From Lactarius indigo (Eukaryota; Basidiomycota; Agaricomycetes; Russulales; Russulaceae): a stretch of 64,000 bases of DNA. Made by a program: the position numbers and the translations under genes. Below are positions 20,761-32,139 of the stretch, piece by piece. Numbering within the stretch: position 1 is the stretch's first letter; every line of letters starts with the position of its first letter. The notes under the pieces are model-generated. The model saw only the letters and a program-made list of their open reading frames with translations. It was not told the DNA's origin and searched no databases. Where the stretch lies: the NCBI GenBank assembly GCA_025766275.1, contig JAFKAC010000042.1, forward strand, positions 124,001 through 188,000, given 5' to 3'.

Positions 20761-21539
20761 ATGCCTGTCACACGTGCAGCCAATGCAGACGCACACCCAG
20801 GTCGTGTTTTACTGGATGGTAAACAAAAAAAGCGTTCAAGACAACAAATAGAAGAAGACACAGCTCTAGCAAAGGCGACGGCTGCTGCCACCAGAAAGGA
20901 AGCCAAAGCGAAGCACCGCGCAGCCATCACGACAATTGCGACAACCGAGAATTCCATAGAGCAAGAGGAAAAAGATCTCCAGGCGCATTCAGCTAGGCCG
21001 GATCTTCGTCATACCCAGCTATCAGGATCGTCAACTTTGAGGGTCCCCAGCAGCAGTTTAGAGGACGAGATGCCAGACAAGCCCATGGGGTCTGAAATCG
21101 AAGATGACTCAAGGTAAGTGCAAGGCATTAGTACCCAGTTTACTGCTATCTGACATGACTAGCGATGCTGTGGACGTGGACAATGACGGTGCGACTGAAC
21201 TTGCACCCAGTCCAAAGGCGTCAACGGTCCGTGCCTTGTCTAACTCTGGGAGCGGTTTGCACATAATGATCTGCCATGACTTCCATAACTGATGGGCCAA
21301 CCGACGGTGAGAGTCTTACATATGTCATGGGCCAGCCGATGTCGGCTCAGAGACATTTACTCCAGAGTTGTGGTCCGAAGGAGTAGATATGGGAGTGCAC
21401 AGGGATTTTCAGATATCTAGAAATCATTAGTGGAGAGATGGAACTGAAGGAAGCACTCCAAGACCATATGTGTATAATGGAGTGGGGTGTATAAACATCT
21501 GCAGGTCCAAGGAAATTGCACATGTTCTGGAGGAGCACA

Positions 21540-22985
21540 TCCAAGATTATATGGGTGTGCCAGAGGGTATAAACATGTATGGGTGTCCAAGATATCTCGG
21601 ACATGCTTCAGACCAATATGTCCGAGATTATGTCCACATACTGGAGGGTATTAACATGTATGGGTGTCCAAGATATCTCGGACATGCTTCGGACCAATAT
21701 GTCCGAGATTACGTCCACATACTGGAGGGTATTAACATGTATGGGTGTCCGAGATATCTCGGACATGCTTCGGACCAATATGTCCGAGATTATATCCACA
21801 TATTAGAGGGTATTAACATGTATGGGTGTCCAAAAAATCTCGGACATGCTTCGGAACAATATGTCCGAGATTACATCCACATATTAGAGGGTATAAACAT
21901 GTATGGGTGTCCAAAAAATCTCGGACATGCTTCGGACCAATATGTCCGAGATTACATCCACATACTGGAGGGTATTAACATGTATGGGTGTCCAAGATAT
22001 CTCGGACATGCTTCGGACCAATATGTCCAAGATTATGTCCACATACTGGAGGGTATTAACATGTATGGGTGTCCAAGATATCTCGGACATGTTACGGACC
22101 AATAGGTCCGAGATTATATAGGTGTATTAGAGGGTATTAACATGTATGGGTGTCCAAGATATCTCGGACATGCTTCGGACCAATATGTCTGAGATTATGT
22201 CCATATACTGGAGGGTATAAACATTTATGGGTGTCTGAGATATCTCGGACATGCTTCGGACCAATATGTCCGAGATTATGTCCACATACTGGAGGGTATT
22301 AACATGTATGGGTGTCCGAGATATCTCGGACATGCTTCGGACCAATATGTCCAAGATTATGTCCACATATTAGAGGGTATTAACATGTATGGGTGTCCAA
22401 AAAATCTTGGACATGCTTCGGACCAATAGGTCCGAGACTATATAGGTGTACTGGAGGGTATAAACATGTATGGGTGTCCGAGATATCTCGGACATGCTTC
22501 AGACCAATATGTCCGAGATTACATCCACATATTAGAGGGTATAAACATGTATGGGTGTCCAAAAAATCTCGGACATGCTTCGGACCAATATGTCCGAGAT
22601 TACATCCACATACTGGAGGGTATTAACATGTATGGGTGTCCAAGATATCTCGGACATGCTTCGGACCAATATGTCCGAGATTATGTCCACATATTAGAGG
22701 GTATTAACATGTATGGGTGTCCAAGATATCTCAGACATGTTATGGACCAATAGGTCCGAGATTATATAGGTGTACTGGAGGGTATAAACATGTATGGATG
22801 TCCAAAAAATCTTGGACATGCTTCGGAGCAATATGTCTGAGATTATGTCCATATACTGGAAGGTATAAACATGTATGGGTGTTTGAGATATCTCAGACAT
22901 GTTCCAGAGCAATATGTCTGAGATTATGTGGGTATACCAGAGGGTATAAACATGTACAGGTGTCCAAGATATCTCTGGATGATTA
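21540..22985 (+). repeat. Left arm: about 17 tandem 81-bp units
   Basis: The anchor ACATGTATGGG recurs at 21573, 21654, 21735, 21816, 21897 and onwards, a period of 81 bp. Each unit contains ATCTCGGACAT and ATGTCCGAGAT, an 11-bp perfect palindrome with a 13-nt loop. Because 81 is a multiple of 3, long repetitive open frames appear in several frames on both strands; I treat these as artefacts. Confidence 0.85.
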
Positions 22986-23384
22986 GCCTAGAGTGTCTAG
23001 CCATGTGTATGCATTCAGAGACTAGGACCCCATAGATATATTCTGCATGAATTGTTTCCACAGCCAAGGCTCATGTATGTGTACTTATTATGTTCTCTCC
23101 CATTGTAATGATTACCCCATGTTACTTGATTGGAACATGTACACTTCCTTTATTATTAGTTATTAGTCTAATTGATCAGGCACAAAGGACAGTATGTGTC
23201 ATTTCCATTCATTTCAGAGTATTTAGTAAGTTCTCTTTGTTATGACTTGACACATCCAGTGTCACAGTGTAAGCTCCACTCAACCATTTCTACACTTGAT
23301 GACTTCCACAAAGCCTTGAAGTGTTTCCTGCCTGATAAACTCCAGCACACCCACATAATGTATTGCTCCAGAACATGTCCAAAA

Positions 23385-24365
23385 TATCTTGGACATCCAT
23401 ACATGTTAATACCCTTTAGTATGTGCACATAATCTTGGACATATTGGTCTGGAACATGTCTGAGATATCTTGAACACCCATACATGTTTATACCCTCCAG
23501 TACACCTACTATATAATCTTGGACATATTGGTCCGAAGCATGTCCGAGATATCTTGGACACATATACATGTTAATACCCTCCAGTATGTGGACGTAATCT
23601 CAGACATATTGGTCTGAAGCATGTCCGAGATATCTCAGACACCCATACATGTTAATACCCTCCAGTATGTGGATGTAATCTCGGACATATTGGTCCGAAG
23701 CATGTCCGAGATTTTTTGGACACCCATACATGTTTATACCCTCTAATATGTGGATGTAATCTCGGACATATTGGTCCGAAGCATGTCCGAGATATCTCGG
23801 ACACCCATACATGTTAATACCCTCCAGTATGTGCATATAATCTCGGACATATTGGTCTGAAGCATGTCCGAGATATCTCAGACACCCATAAATGTTTATA
23901 CCCTCCAGTATATGGACATAATCTCGGACATATTGGTCTGAGGCATGTCCGAGATATCTTGGACACCCATACATGTTAATACCCTCTAATATGTGGATGT
24001 AATCTTGGACATATTGGTCCGAAGCATGTCCGAGATATCTCGGACACCCATACATGTTAATACCCTCCAGTATGTGCACATAATCTCAGAAATATTGGTC
24101 CGAAGCATGTCCGAGATATCTCAGACACCCATAAATGTTTATACCCTCCAGTATATGGACATAATCTCGGACATATTGGTCCGAAGCATGTCCAAGATAT
24201 CTCGGACACCCATACATGTTAATACCCTCCAATACACCTATATAATCTCAGACCTATTGGTCCGTAACATGTCCTAGATATCTCGGACACCCATACATGT
24301 TCATACCCTCCAGTATGTGAACATAATCTTGGACATATTGGTCTGGTACATGTCCGAGGTATCTT
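23385..24365 (-). repeat. Right arm: about 12 units in inverted orientation
   Basis: The same unit as the left arm, reverse complemented and somewhat more diverged (for example TTGGACAT and CAGACAT variants). A transcript through both arms could fold into a long dsRNA in which each unit also has its own hairpin. Confidence 0.8.
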
Positions 24366-26391
24366 CACCATCTGGCCAAGATACATTCTCAGACATGGTT
24401 CTTAGCCATCTGTCCGAGATACATTCGCGGATGTGGTTCTTAACTATCCGTCCGAGATATGTTCTCGGACTCGGAGATATTTATACATTTTGTCCGTCCG
24501 AGCCGATGTCGGTTGACTCATGAGTCTTGGGAGATTCTTTGCTGTCGGCCGACATCGGCTGGCCCATGACATATCAAAGATTCTCACCATCGGTTGGCCC
24601 ATCAGTTATGGAAGTCATGCCGGATCATTGGCTGCGGTTTGGACAAGCTCCAGAATGAGTTTGAGTGTGAAAGCGAAGAAACTGAGGACGACGCACCAAG
24701 CGGATATGCAGCAAGAAAGAGGGCCAAGGTAACCCCTGCCGCCAAATGAGTCTCTGTCGTCATTAGGACTCATCTTGACCATAGAGAGAGAAGATTGATT
24801 TGCTGAGGTCTGAAGTCAATGCAGCACACACTGTCTCTCATGCTGCCTCATCGAGCAAGAAACACGTGGAGCCTGTGAGGAAGTAAGTACCATACGTTTA
24901 TGTGCATAGACCAAACGCTGAGGACCATCCTTTACTCACCGCTGTAGGCCTAAAGGCCTCAAACGGTGCGATGCCTTCGTGATGGGGGGCTTCAGTACTG
25001 ATTGGAAAGCGAAGGTGAAGCACAGTAAGTCAAATATTTGGTCACAGTAGTATGCATATGGCCTTGGAATCGATGAATTTGTCAAGCCCCAGCCCCTAGT
25101 ATGGCCTCAAGCCGAGCCAACGCCGAGAAAGGAAAAAATGGCCCCGTTTCAGGGGCCTTCTACATTGACGAGCCCGAAGCCCTGGAACGCGCCAAGGCCA
25201 CTGGCAGCAATCAGCAAGGGTCCCGACAAGTTGCCAGTGTTGGGAGCAGCGGCAGTTCATCACTTCAAGCGACGGCAGAGGTATGTCGTTAATTAGTCTT
25301 TTACAAACGAAGTATAACCAATGAAAGGTGGAAATAAAGTTGAAACGGGCCTCCTCCATGATTACGGGACGTTCAACCCCGCTGCCGGAGGGGGACCGGA
25401 AGCGTCAACATAAGCAAAGGTACACAGTTGTGGACCTACCCTTTCCTGGTGGCAGCAGAGACGTCCATACCTGGCGGAAGACATTCCTTCCATTATTGCA
25501 CGGCTGGGCGGGAACTCAAGCAGATCCATTTGGCGCAAATTGCCAAATGGAGGGTCAAATCGTGAATATCTGGAAGCGTGCATTCCCCTCTGTTGCACTA
25601 GATCAACACGATCGTGAGATTGTATTGAACGTGGTACGTCAATCCAAGGAGTTTGCTTGTCGCATTAAACATTTTTATAGTGTGACAATGTCCTTAACAA
25701 CTGGCGCAGCGACATAGGAAAGGCTGGCTACCATGCAGTCTCCGTTCTCTGGAAACAAGAGAGTACTTGGTTTTCCTCAGCAAAGGACATCAGAGAGTAT
25801 GTCTCAGATGCCTTTGTAGGCTTGAGTTTTGTGTACAAGTTCCCAGAGAGAACTGTAAGTGCGGTTTCTTCAGAAAACCAGAATCCGTCCTGATAGTTCT
25901 CCTAGAATGGACGTGGCCCATTTTGTTCAGACCTCATCTCAAAAGTGTATGCAAGCCACCTTCGAAAGACATCGCCAGATGGCGGGGAGTATGGGCCTCA
26001 GATTGGTGGGCTTGCCCTCGCGACAGTCGCAGTATGTCAGATTTCATTACCATCGTTGTTTTTCCTGGCCCAGAACCTGATGCTACAGTAGGTTGAGCGT
26101 GGTCTCACACTTTTCGAGACAGGCGAAGACATTTTAAAGCTGGACAACAACGACGGAAGAGGCGCCACCCATGTTCGTGGCTATAGGTTCACAGATAAAG
26201 TCTGGGGCAGCAGGGCACGCGCGGTCGTGATGTCGACTCAATGGCTCAAAGATTCCAACTGGGTGGAGATACAAGACCACGCCTCGGTTTATTTGCAAGG
26301 AACCGACCATGATGAAGAAAATGGAGAGGACTCTGGGTATGTGAAGGCCAGGGCGATGAGCTTGCACGCTCAAATCGAAATAGATTGGTGA

Positions 26392-27060
26392 GTCGCCAAT
26401 CCGACGGACCAGCACACTCATGTTACACTGAAACTCATAGATTGGTTGCAGATGGGAATCGAAAGGCACATAGATGTGTATATCCAGCATGCAAAGTGCA
26501 TATGTGCACGTGTTTTTCAATGACATCGGTTTGCTGTCTTGTCTAAGTTTTCTACATGACCGTAACCTTCTGTCCGCATGCGGCATATGGTGGTGCCACC
26601 CTGCAGTCTTTCTCCTGACCATCCAAGCTCGCATCCCTGCGATACTGACTTTTCCCTCTTGTCTTGACTATCTATTCACACTTGGCTCGCATTACTGACT
26701 CTGGAAGCGTGCTGGACATTGAGGCGATCCTCAAAGCTCGGGTGACTCTGTTGACCTGCACAACATTGGAGTTTGTGATCATTGCGTTGCCACAAACTTT
26801 GGTCACAAATGTCGTTATATGATCCATCGTTGACAGCCTCATCCAGCAAACTTTAATAGCCTGTCCACATGCGCAGATCGCCTTGTAGGGTTCATCGGCA
26901 AGCACAGCTAAAGTTCGGGGGATTTGGTCAGAGGAGAGGAGGGCGCGAATGGCAGCAGATGAGGGAGGTAACAATGAACTCGATGTATAGATAGTATTAC
27001 TTTTCTCGTAAAAATCCAGTGCTTTTTCTGGAAAATCCCGTGAGACTCATTGAACAATCT
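26392..27060. other. Region downstream of the CACTA genes, no supported gene
   Basis: About 670 bp. A minus frame at 26672-26974 (100 codons) is open but unrecognised. If the CACTA right terminal repeat is in the window it should lie here; I found none by eye. Confidence 0.35.
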
Positions 27061-27085
27061 GTATTGACTAGAGCTAGCTAGCAGT

Positions 27086-27475
27086 ACTGGAATCAAGGGG
27101 AAAAACTAGTTCCAACTGGAAGAACTAGAGCAGCCGAGGACAGGAGCTAGGTCTAGGTAGACTTACTAGACCTATGCATGAAACCGGAGTCAAGGAAAAG
27201 AACTAGTACCGACCAACAGAACTAGAGCCAGGGACAGAAGCTAGGTATAGGTAGACTTACTAGACCTACGCACGAAACTGGAGTCAAGGAAAAGAACTAG
27301 TACCGACCAACAGAACTAGCACCGGGGACAGAAGCTAGGTATAGGTAGACTTACTAGACCTACACACGAAACTGGAGTCAAGGAAAAGAACTAGTACCGA
27401 CCAATAGAACTAGAGCCGGGGACAGAAGCTAGGTATAGGTAGACCACTAGACCTACGCACAGAACTAGGTACCAA
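27086..27475 (+). repeat. CTAG-rich 94-bp minisatellite, about four copies
   Basis: GGAGTCAAGG recurs at 27186, 27280 and 27374, a 94-bp period. Each unit carries AACTAGTACCGACCAA, AGCTAGGTATAGGTAGAC and TTACTAGACCTA, so CTAG is strongly over-represented. The copies differ by a few transitions; a degenerate unit precedes the first full copy. Confidence 0.8.
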
Positions 27476-27569
27476 ATTCAGGAAATAGATTTAGGTACAG
27501 GCAGCTGGCGCCAGCAGAGTTGCCATGCTCTAGGTAAAAGGTAGAGCACTAGCCGGACTAGTGGTATAA

Positions 27570-28385
27570 GCACTAGTCCTGCTAGTAACTTTTGGTCTTG
27601 CTGATGTAACAGCACCCTCGATCGCCCTAAGTCAGGAGCAACCAATCGAACGTATAAACACGGTTGATTATGACGAACCAGTACCTCTGGATGAACCACA
27701 ACTGGGTGAAGAAGAGTCAGACAAACGGAAAGCTCGCAAAGCATTGTACGAGGAACGATGACAACGACGCAGGACGGCCAGGAAGGTATCCTGGAATATG
27801 GCTGAATGCCGGCAAAATGCGAAAGCAACCGAGCAAGCGGTGATACCAGAAACAAAGATAACGGGAGAAACCGAGCCAGCAGCAATAATGACCACATTAA
27901 ACGACCCAGGAAGGGACCAGAACGACCACCAAATGGCGTCACGAGGCTATAGCAGCTTCGATGTAACAGATATGAGCGCCTCAGGACGAGTGCAAGCAAT
28001 TGGTGCAAAAGAAGCGGTCAGAAATGACCATGCATCCCCGCACCACACCAAAGGACCGAGCATACTCTTAAAGAAGCAAATACTTGATGTCCGAGGCCAA
28101 CCAGAATGGGAAGGCAACACCACAAAAGGAAGAACGACTTCCTTACTCAAGAATCCCGAAACGGCGACGTCTGGAGACGCAGGAATGACCAGAGAAATAA
28201 TCAGTGATGAAAGGATCCTAGAAAGCAAACACCGACCGAAAACCGATGAAAATGATTGCCCAGAAGTCCAACAACCGCAGACGAACAATGCCAGCATGCT
28301 CTGGCCCACAGACCGAGCCCAGAACGCCCTAGAACCACCAACCGCAGTCATAGAACGATTGACCACACAGTGTGTTGAAACGTGA
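27570..28385 (+). pseudogene. Unrecognised acidic/basic ORF, one TGA
   Basis: A single frame is open from 27570 to TGA at 28383, interrupted by TGA at 27759 directly after an in-frame CGA. The first ATG in frame is 27798, after the break. Before the break it is acidic (DEPVPLDEPQLGEEESD) and then strongly basic (KRKARKALYEER, then QRRRTARK). This loosely resembles the start of the X ORF at 8209 (basic Arg-rich stretch following an acidic one), but I cannot show homology by eye. No known domain. Confidence 0.35.
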
Positions 28386-28732
28386 TAAGTACATAAGGAC
28401 CTTATCTATAGCAGTTACGACATTACTGTACTATATTTACCATATTAGGCAGTCACGATACGTACAATAGCGGGCGTATCATGTCCCATGATGAGGAGAA
28501 GTCCTATGACTATCTCAGAAGGGCAAAACACATTAGGCGTGTGTAAAAACGCGATATTGTGGACGCCTTTACTCATCACTTAACTGCAAATGGACATGGT
28601 GGGGCCATAGAGCATAAATACCCTCCTATGTGGGGAGAGAGGCGAATATAGAACATCACCCACTTTGCTTGTGCACATTCTCCTCTCTCATTAGTCTCTC
28701 AACCTACTCAAAGGTGAGAACGTCCTTCCTGC
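28386..28732. promoter_or_regulatory. AT-richer spacer with TATA-like box
   Basis: Non-coding spacer; GCATAAATACC near 28611 could be a core promoter for the frame that follows. Nothing else is supported. Confidence 0.25.
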
Positions 28733-29869
28733 GTGCTGCACTTTGGCCTACAAGGCTTTTGCTGCGCAACACAGTGTCTGGTATTGCAGCTCCACGACAC
28801 GAGTCGTACGGCACAAAGCGGCCTACAACGCGAACCGACCCGGATCGACCACGATGCTCTGGTACCAAATAACTCTGGGGTCAATGCATCCTGCTCATGC
28901 AGCACGCCGAATGCAATTGACTGTCCACACAACCTGCTGACACACTCGCGATCGCATCCTTTGTGCCCTAAACTGGCTGCTGCACCAGGAACAATCTGCA
29001 CCATCCCTGACACGACTCCACTAACCCCGACAAATGGACCAACCCGCTGTGTTGCCGTGGAAGGCAACCGCTTTAGGGAGGGGGTAATCACCTCACCACA
29101 CTTCGTTTTCATTCCCCCGCCTCTACAGAACGACCGCTCTACTCAGAACCCATTTCCGACACCTCAAAATCAGGACACGTGTCAGACAGAACGATCAAAA
29201 TATGACTCCCCATACCTCAGCTACAGCTGGGTCGAACCTGTTATATCAACCCCCCCAGACGACACTTGTCCAAGCAAGGACACCACAAAGATTGGTATAT
29301 CAAAACAGCTGATGACACTGCTCAAGAACAACCTTGAACGACCCAGTACAGCGATACCTGACCAATCTGGAAAAACCTTGACACCGACAGATACTCAGAA
29401 GAAACAGCCTGTGCCACCACTCGAGAATAATCCCTCAGGCCAATGGCCCGAAACAATGACATTCAACCAGACCCAGTCCAAAGACGCCTTCACACCAACT
29501 GACATCCAGATCCCACTCCCCAGATGTTCCGGCCATATTGGGGACCCTGGAATAACATGTGCAGGGCACCTGACCTCTCTTCATCCTTCTAGATGCCTCG
29601 ACGAAATTCCCACAAGAAGATCGATGGCCAGCGCAACAATATGGGAGCTACGGGATACTAATGATGCCGACACATCGACTGCCAGCACTAGTACTACCTT
29701 TGGCGACTTCTCCCTTACACCCAGCCTTCAAATGGAAGGAATGCGCCTTGCAACCACCCACACAGACTGTGTTATGATCCGACGCTTCGGACCTAAGCCA
29801 CAGTATGTCTCCACCCTGCCTTCCCCCTTCTGTACCATACCTTGTTACCAAAGGAGCTACTGTTACTAG
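28733..29869 (+). CDS. Pro/Thr-rich unrecognised ORF without an early ATG
   Basis: An open frame of 378 codons ending at TAG 29867. It is rich in Pro, Thr and Ser with no recognisable domain, signal peptide or membrane segment. The first in-frame ATGs are late, so either the start is non-AUG, an upstream exon is missing, or the frame is fortuitous. Codon composition is not obviously different from its neighbours. It ends a few bases inside the LTR-like block at 29861. Confidence 0.25.
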   Translation: MLHFGLQGFCCATQCLVLQLHDTSRTAQSGLQREPTRIDHDALVPNNSGVNASCSCSTPNAIDCPHNLLTHSRSHPLCPKLAAAPGTICTIPDTTPLTPTNGPTRCVAVEGNRFREGVITSPHFVFIPPPLQNDRSTQNPFPTPQNQDTCQTERSKYDSPYLSYSWVEPVISTPPDDTCPSKDTTKIGISKQLMTLLKNNLERPSTAIPDQSGKTLTPTDTQKKQPVPPLENNPSGQWPETMTFNQTQSKDAFTPTDIQIPLPRCSGHIGDPGITCAGHLTSLHPSRCLDEIPTRRSMASATIWELRDTNDADTSTASTSTTFGDFSLTPSLQMEGMRLATTHTDCVMIRRFGPKPQYVSTLPSPFCTIPCYQRSYCY

Positions 29870-30348
29870 TGGCGCTGTTTCTTTGATCCGAACTTCTGCT
29901 TACTCCGTTTAGTCTCTTTGATATTGTGTGGACTTGTGTTCATGTTGTTTGGAACCCTGTCCTATATAAACCTGTACCATAGACCGTAGGAAGCCAGACT
30001 TGGCTTCGTTTGCAATCTAGCAACCTTGCCTCCATACTTTGGTGTGACCTCGCTTTATCCCTCTCTTCTTGTGCATCCCCTACCTCAGTCCCTAACCAGG
30101 ACACTTCGAAGTCTTTGCAGTTGAACTATATCAACGCGTTACACCTGTTATACTCTGTGCACTAGCAAGATCAAGTGTAGAGAAGTGTTAGACACTTCGG
30201 ACGAGGAGTCTTACATTACAGAGTAGTGCTGCACCTTGTGCCACACTTTTATCACTCGTATTTCATAGCAATAAGACAACAGAGGTCTTCGCTTGATACT
30301 TGTGTGATTCAGAACCTTTAGAACCCACGCCCCTGCTAGGGCGTAACA
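29861..30348 (+). repeat. LTR-like block (488 bp), family unclear
   Basis: Starts TGTTACTAG and ends GGGCGTAACA, an inverted TGTTAC/GTAACA terminus as in the Gy LTRs, with TATATAAA at 29963. There is no second copy in the window, no matching 5-bp flank duplication, and no self-primer complement after its end. It could be a solo or degraded LTR of another family, or a chance match. Confidence 0.35.
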
Positions 30349-30409
30349 GACTGGATAAAAGCAGCCTGCATCGCAGAAATAACCAGCAGCACATCAGACA
30401 TCCCTCCTC

Positions 30410-30739
30410 TGATAAAACGCAGTGGGCTGGCACCATTGTCAGAAACGACTGTATTAGACAGAATAATAAAACTACTTGCCTGGCACCGTTGTCAGAAACG
30501 ACTGAAGTACCAGGTGCGCGTAAGGCGACTTAAGTACACCGAAAGGAGCGTAACTACATGTGAAATAAGATACACTAATGATATCTCAACTAAGTAGAGG
30601 CAAAGGATTGTCCCTGATCATACTCGTAAAGTAAAGTCCAAATCGTATCTAAGGATCGTGATGCGAGACTACACCTCGCGTTTCACTCATGCCCGACGCC
30701 GAGGTAACTCGCGCGTGGACGCACACTCTCATTTCAACA
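30410..30739 (-). repeat. Copia 3' LTR (330 bp)
   Basis: Direct repeat of 33989-34318. It contains an internal duplication: the motif TGGCACC.TTGTCAGAAACG occurs twice, about 60 bp apart. Confidence 0.9.
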
Positions 30740-31048
30740 TCTCCCCCTGATCAGACGATCCACGACCAATCTCCATCAGACTCAGGAAGACTCATACACG
30801 CCGACACCGGTGAACATCCGCAGCAAGCTGGGTCCAACAAGAACCCCGTGGAATCGAACTTCCACGCGCGGGAGGCCGATTCGAGGCCGTTAACGCCTTA
30901 TTCAGGCGATAGCCAAAACCCTAATCCCCTGTCCAGCAACATGAAACCTTGTAAGTGCTCCATTCAACTATCTTTCCCGGGCACGCCGTTGAGACGCAGA
31001 CTGCACAACCCTCTTGTGACAGTCCTCCAGCGCGGTCAACGCCAGAAG

Positions 31049-32035
31049 CTAATGCAGCAATTCAACGTGCGCGACAATATCCGAGAAGGTTTCATCAACA
31101 TTTCTTTTCTGGGATATGCGTGTATCCCATAGCCACCAACTTCGGCACGGTATGTCCATCTTCAAAATTAAAGATCCATTCTGACGTAACGGATCTGCGA
31201 CCGGACGGGAGCTCCACGACTCCCGGACTTCGTTCTTGACCAGCGCAACACATGGCACGGCCATTTTCTTCTTTCATCCACATCCTTTCCGTTACTCCAT
31301 CTCAGCAGATCGTACAGATCCTGCATAACCAGCAACAACTTCGCCTACACAAGCAACAACCAACGACTCCGCATGGCCGACCTGTCAAACACCGTTCGCC
31401 AACTCAACCACGCCGAACAGCGCAGGCTAGGCATAGGTGTATGGCTCGAACGCCGAGGCACATTTGTCGTCTCACGCGGTAGCCACGCACGTTGCAACCA
31501 ATCGGCGCACCCTTCCAACAGGTCAGGCGGCTAGCTACTATGGTGCATCATCTTCAATGCATGGAACAACACTACGATGTCGCGACGATGCGCGGAGCGC
31601 GGCAACAGATCGCTCAGGTGTAAAGGGGAGAGGAGCTGAGGTGGTAAGGGGGTGGTGATCCCGGTCACCCAAACGGTCGATCAAACTCGAACCGCTCTTG
31701 TTTATAGTAAGATTGCAATATATTTTATTCACTCATTTCACTGTCCGTACAGGAGGCAAGTGAACGAGCGCGTGCATAGATAACGGGTGACGCTGCTGCC
31801 GGATTAGGCGCAGCAAGTGCCAGACTTCTAATAACGAGGGCTTGCGCACTGAAAGGCGCAGGGGACACAGGTGCAGGAAGTGATTCGACACCCTGCATGG
31901 ACCGAATAATAGAACGCTCTCGTCGACGTTTACATCCCAAAACGATCTCAGAGAGTGGGTATGTATGTCCCACAGCCGGTAGCCCATGGTACCCGGCTCA
32001 TACCCAGCGAGCGTTGCCTCAAACGGCAAACGCAT
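31049..32035 (-). pseudogene. Copia integrase C-terminal remnants
   Basis: Minus-strand frames contain GYEPGTMGYRLWDIHTHS with SFWDVNVDE (about 31915-32000) and, separately, WWLWDTRISQKRNVDETF (about 31080-31140). Both resemble the copia signature GY....GYRLWDP......SRDV.FDE at the end of integrase. They are in different frames with stops between them, which indicates at least two degraded copies or a rearranged tail, with no catalytic core. Confidence 0.5.
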
Positions 32036-32139
32036 CCCACTTGCGACGCTCGCCGACAGTGCAATACAGCACCCAAGAATACGAAAACTGTGTCAAACGT
32101 TTCATTTATCGAGCAGTGACGAATACAAGCTTTTGACTC

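Larger units (their letters stand above)
21260..24633. mobile_element. Foldback-type DNA element of inverted 81-bp hairpin arrays
   Basis: Flanked by a duplication GCGGTTTG (21252-21259, 24634-24641; 7 or 8 bp depending on the exact end). Inverted ends run roughly 21263-21348 and 24545-24630 and share ATGACTTCCATAACTGATGG and ATGTCATGGGCCAGCCGATG. Inside, tandem 81-bp units run in one orientation (21.5-22.98 kb) and in the other (23.38-24.36 kb), around a unique centre of about 400 bp. There is no coding capacity. It interrupts an exon of the second CACTA gene, and the exon reads through once it is removed. Confidence 0.75.
16788..26391 (+). mobile_element. Plavaka-type CACTA DNA transposon (coding span)
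   Basis: Two genes in the same direction, a Plavaka transposase (16788-19902) and a second multi-exon gene (20761-26391), form the usual pair seen beside such transposases in Agaricomycetes (from memory). I could not find convincing CACTA-type terminal inverted repeats on either side, so only the coding span is given. A foldback element has inserted in the second gene. Confidence 0.7.
20761..26391 (+). pseudogene. Second CACTA gene, nine exons, split by a foldback element
   Basis: Proposed exons: 20761-21113, 21163-21259 joined to 24642-24728 across the insertion, 24785-24882, 24948-25024, 25087-25280, 25328-25633, 25681-25854, 25906-26031, 26092-26391. Removing the foldback element and one copy of its target duplication restores phase, and the frame has no internal stop over about 600 codons. 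The N-terminus is basic with a Lys/Ala-rich helix (RKEAKAKHRAA). Later blocks include VMGGFSTDWKAKVKH, YTVVDLPFPGG, WRKTFLPLLHGWAGTQ, NWRSDIGKAGYHAV and GGLALATVAVERGLTLFETG. It resembles hypothetical proteins that accompany CACTA/Plavaka transposases in mushrooms; the role is unknown, perhaps an accessory DNA-binding protein. The last donor/stop is uncertain. Confidence 0.55.

Noticed and set aside
21470..24280. Long ORFs with a 27-residue repeat (GINMYGCPRYLGHASDQYV...) on both strands
   Set aside because: The 81-bp repeat is a multiple of three, so any stop-free frame stays open. They occur on both strands and in several frames within a foldback element.
21540..24365. CRISPR-like array
   Set aside because: The units are contiguous with no unique spacers, the setting is eukaryotic, and the two arrays are inverted arms of one element.
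29861..30348. 5' LTR driving the cyclin-like gene
   Set aside because: Its sequence differs from the LTR that follows the cyclin, no primer complement follows it, and no flank duplication pairs it with anything in the window. Kept only as an LTR-like block.
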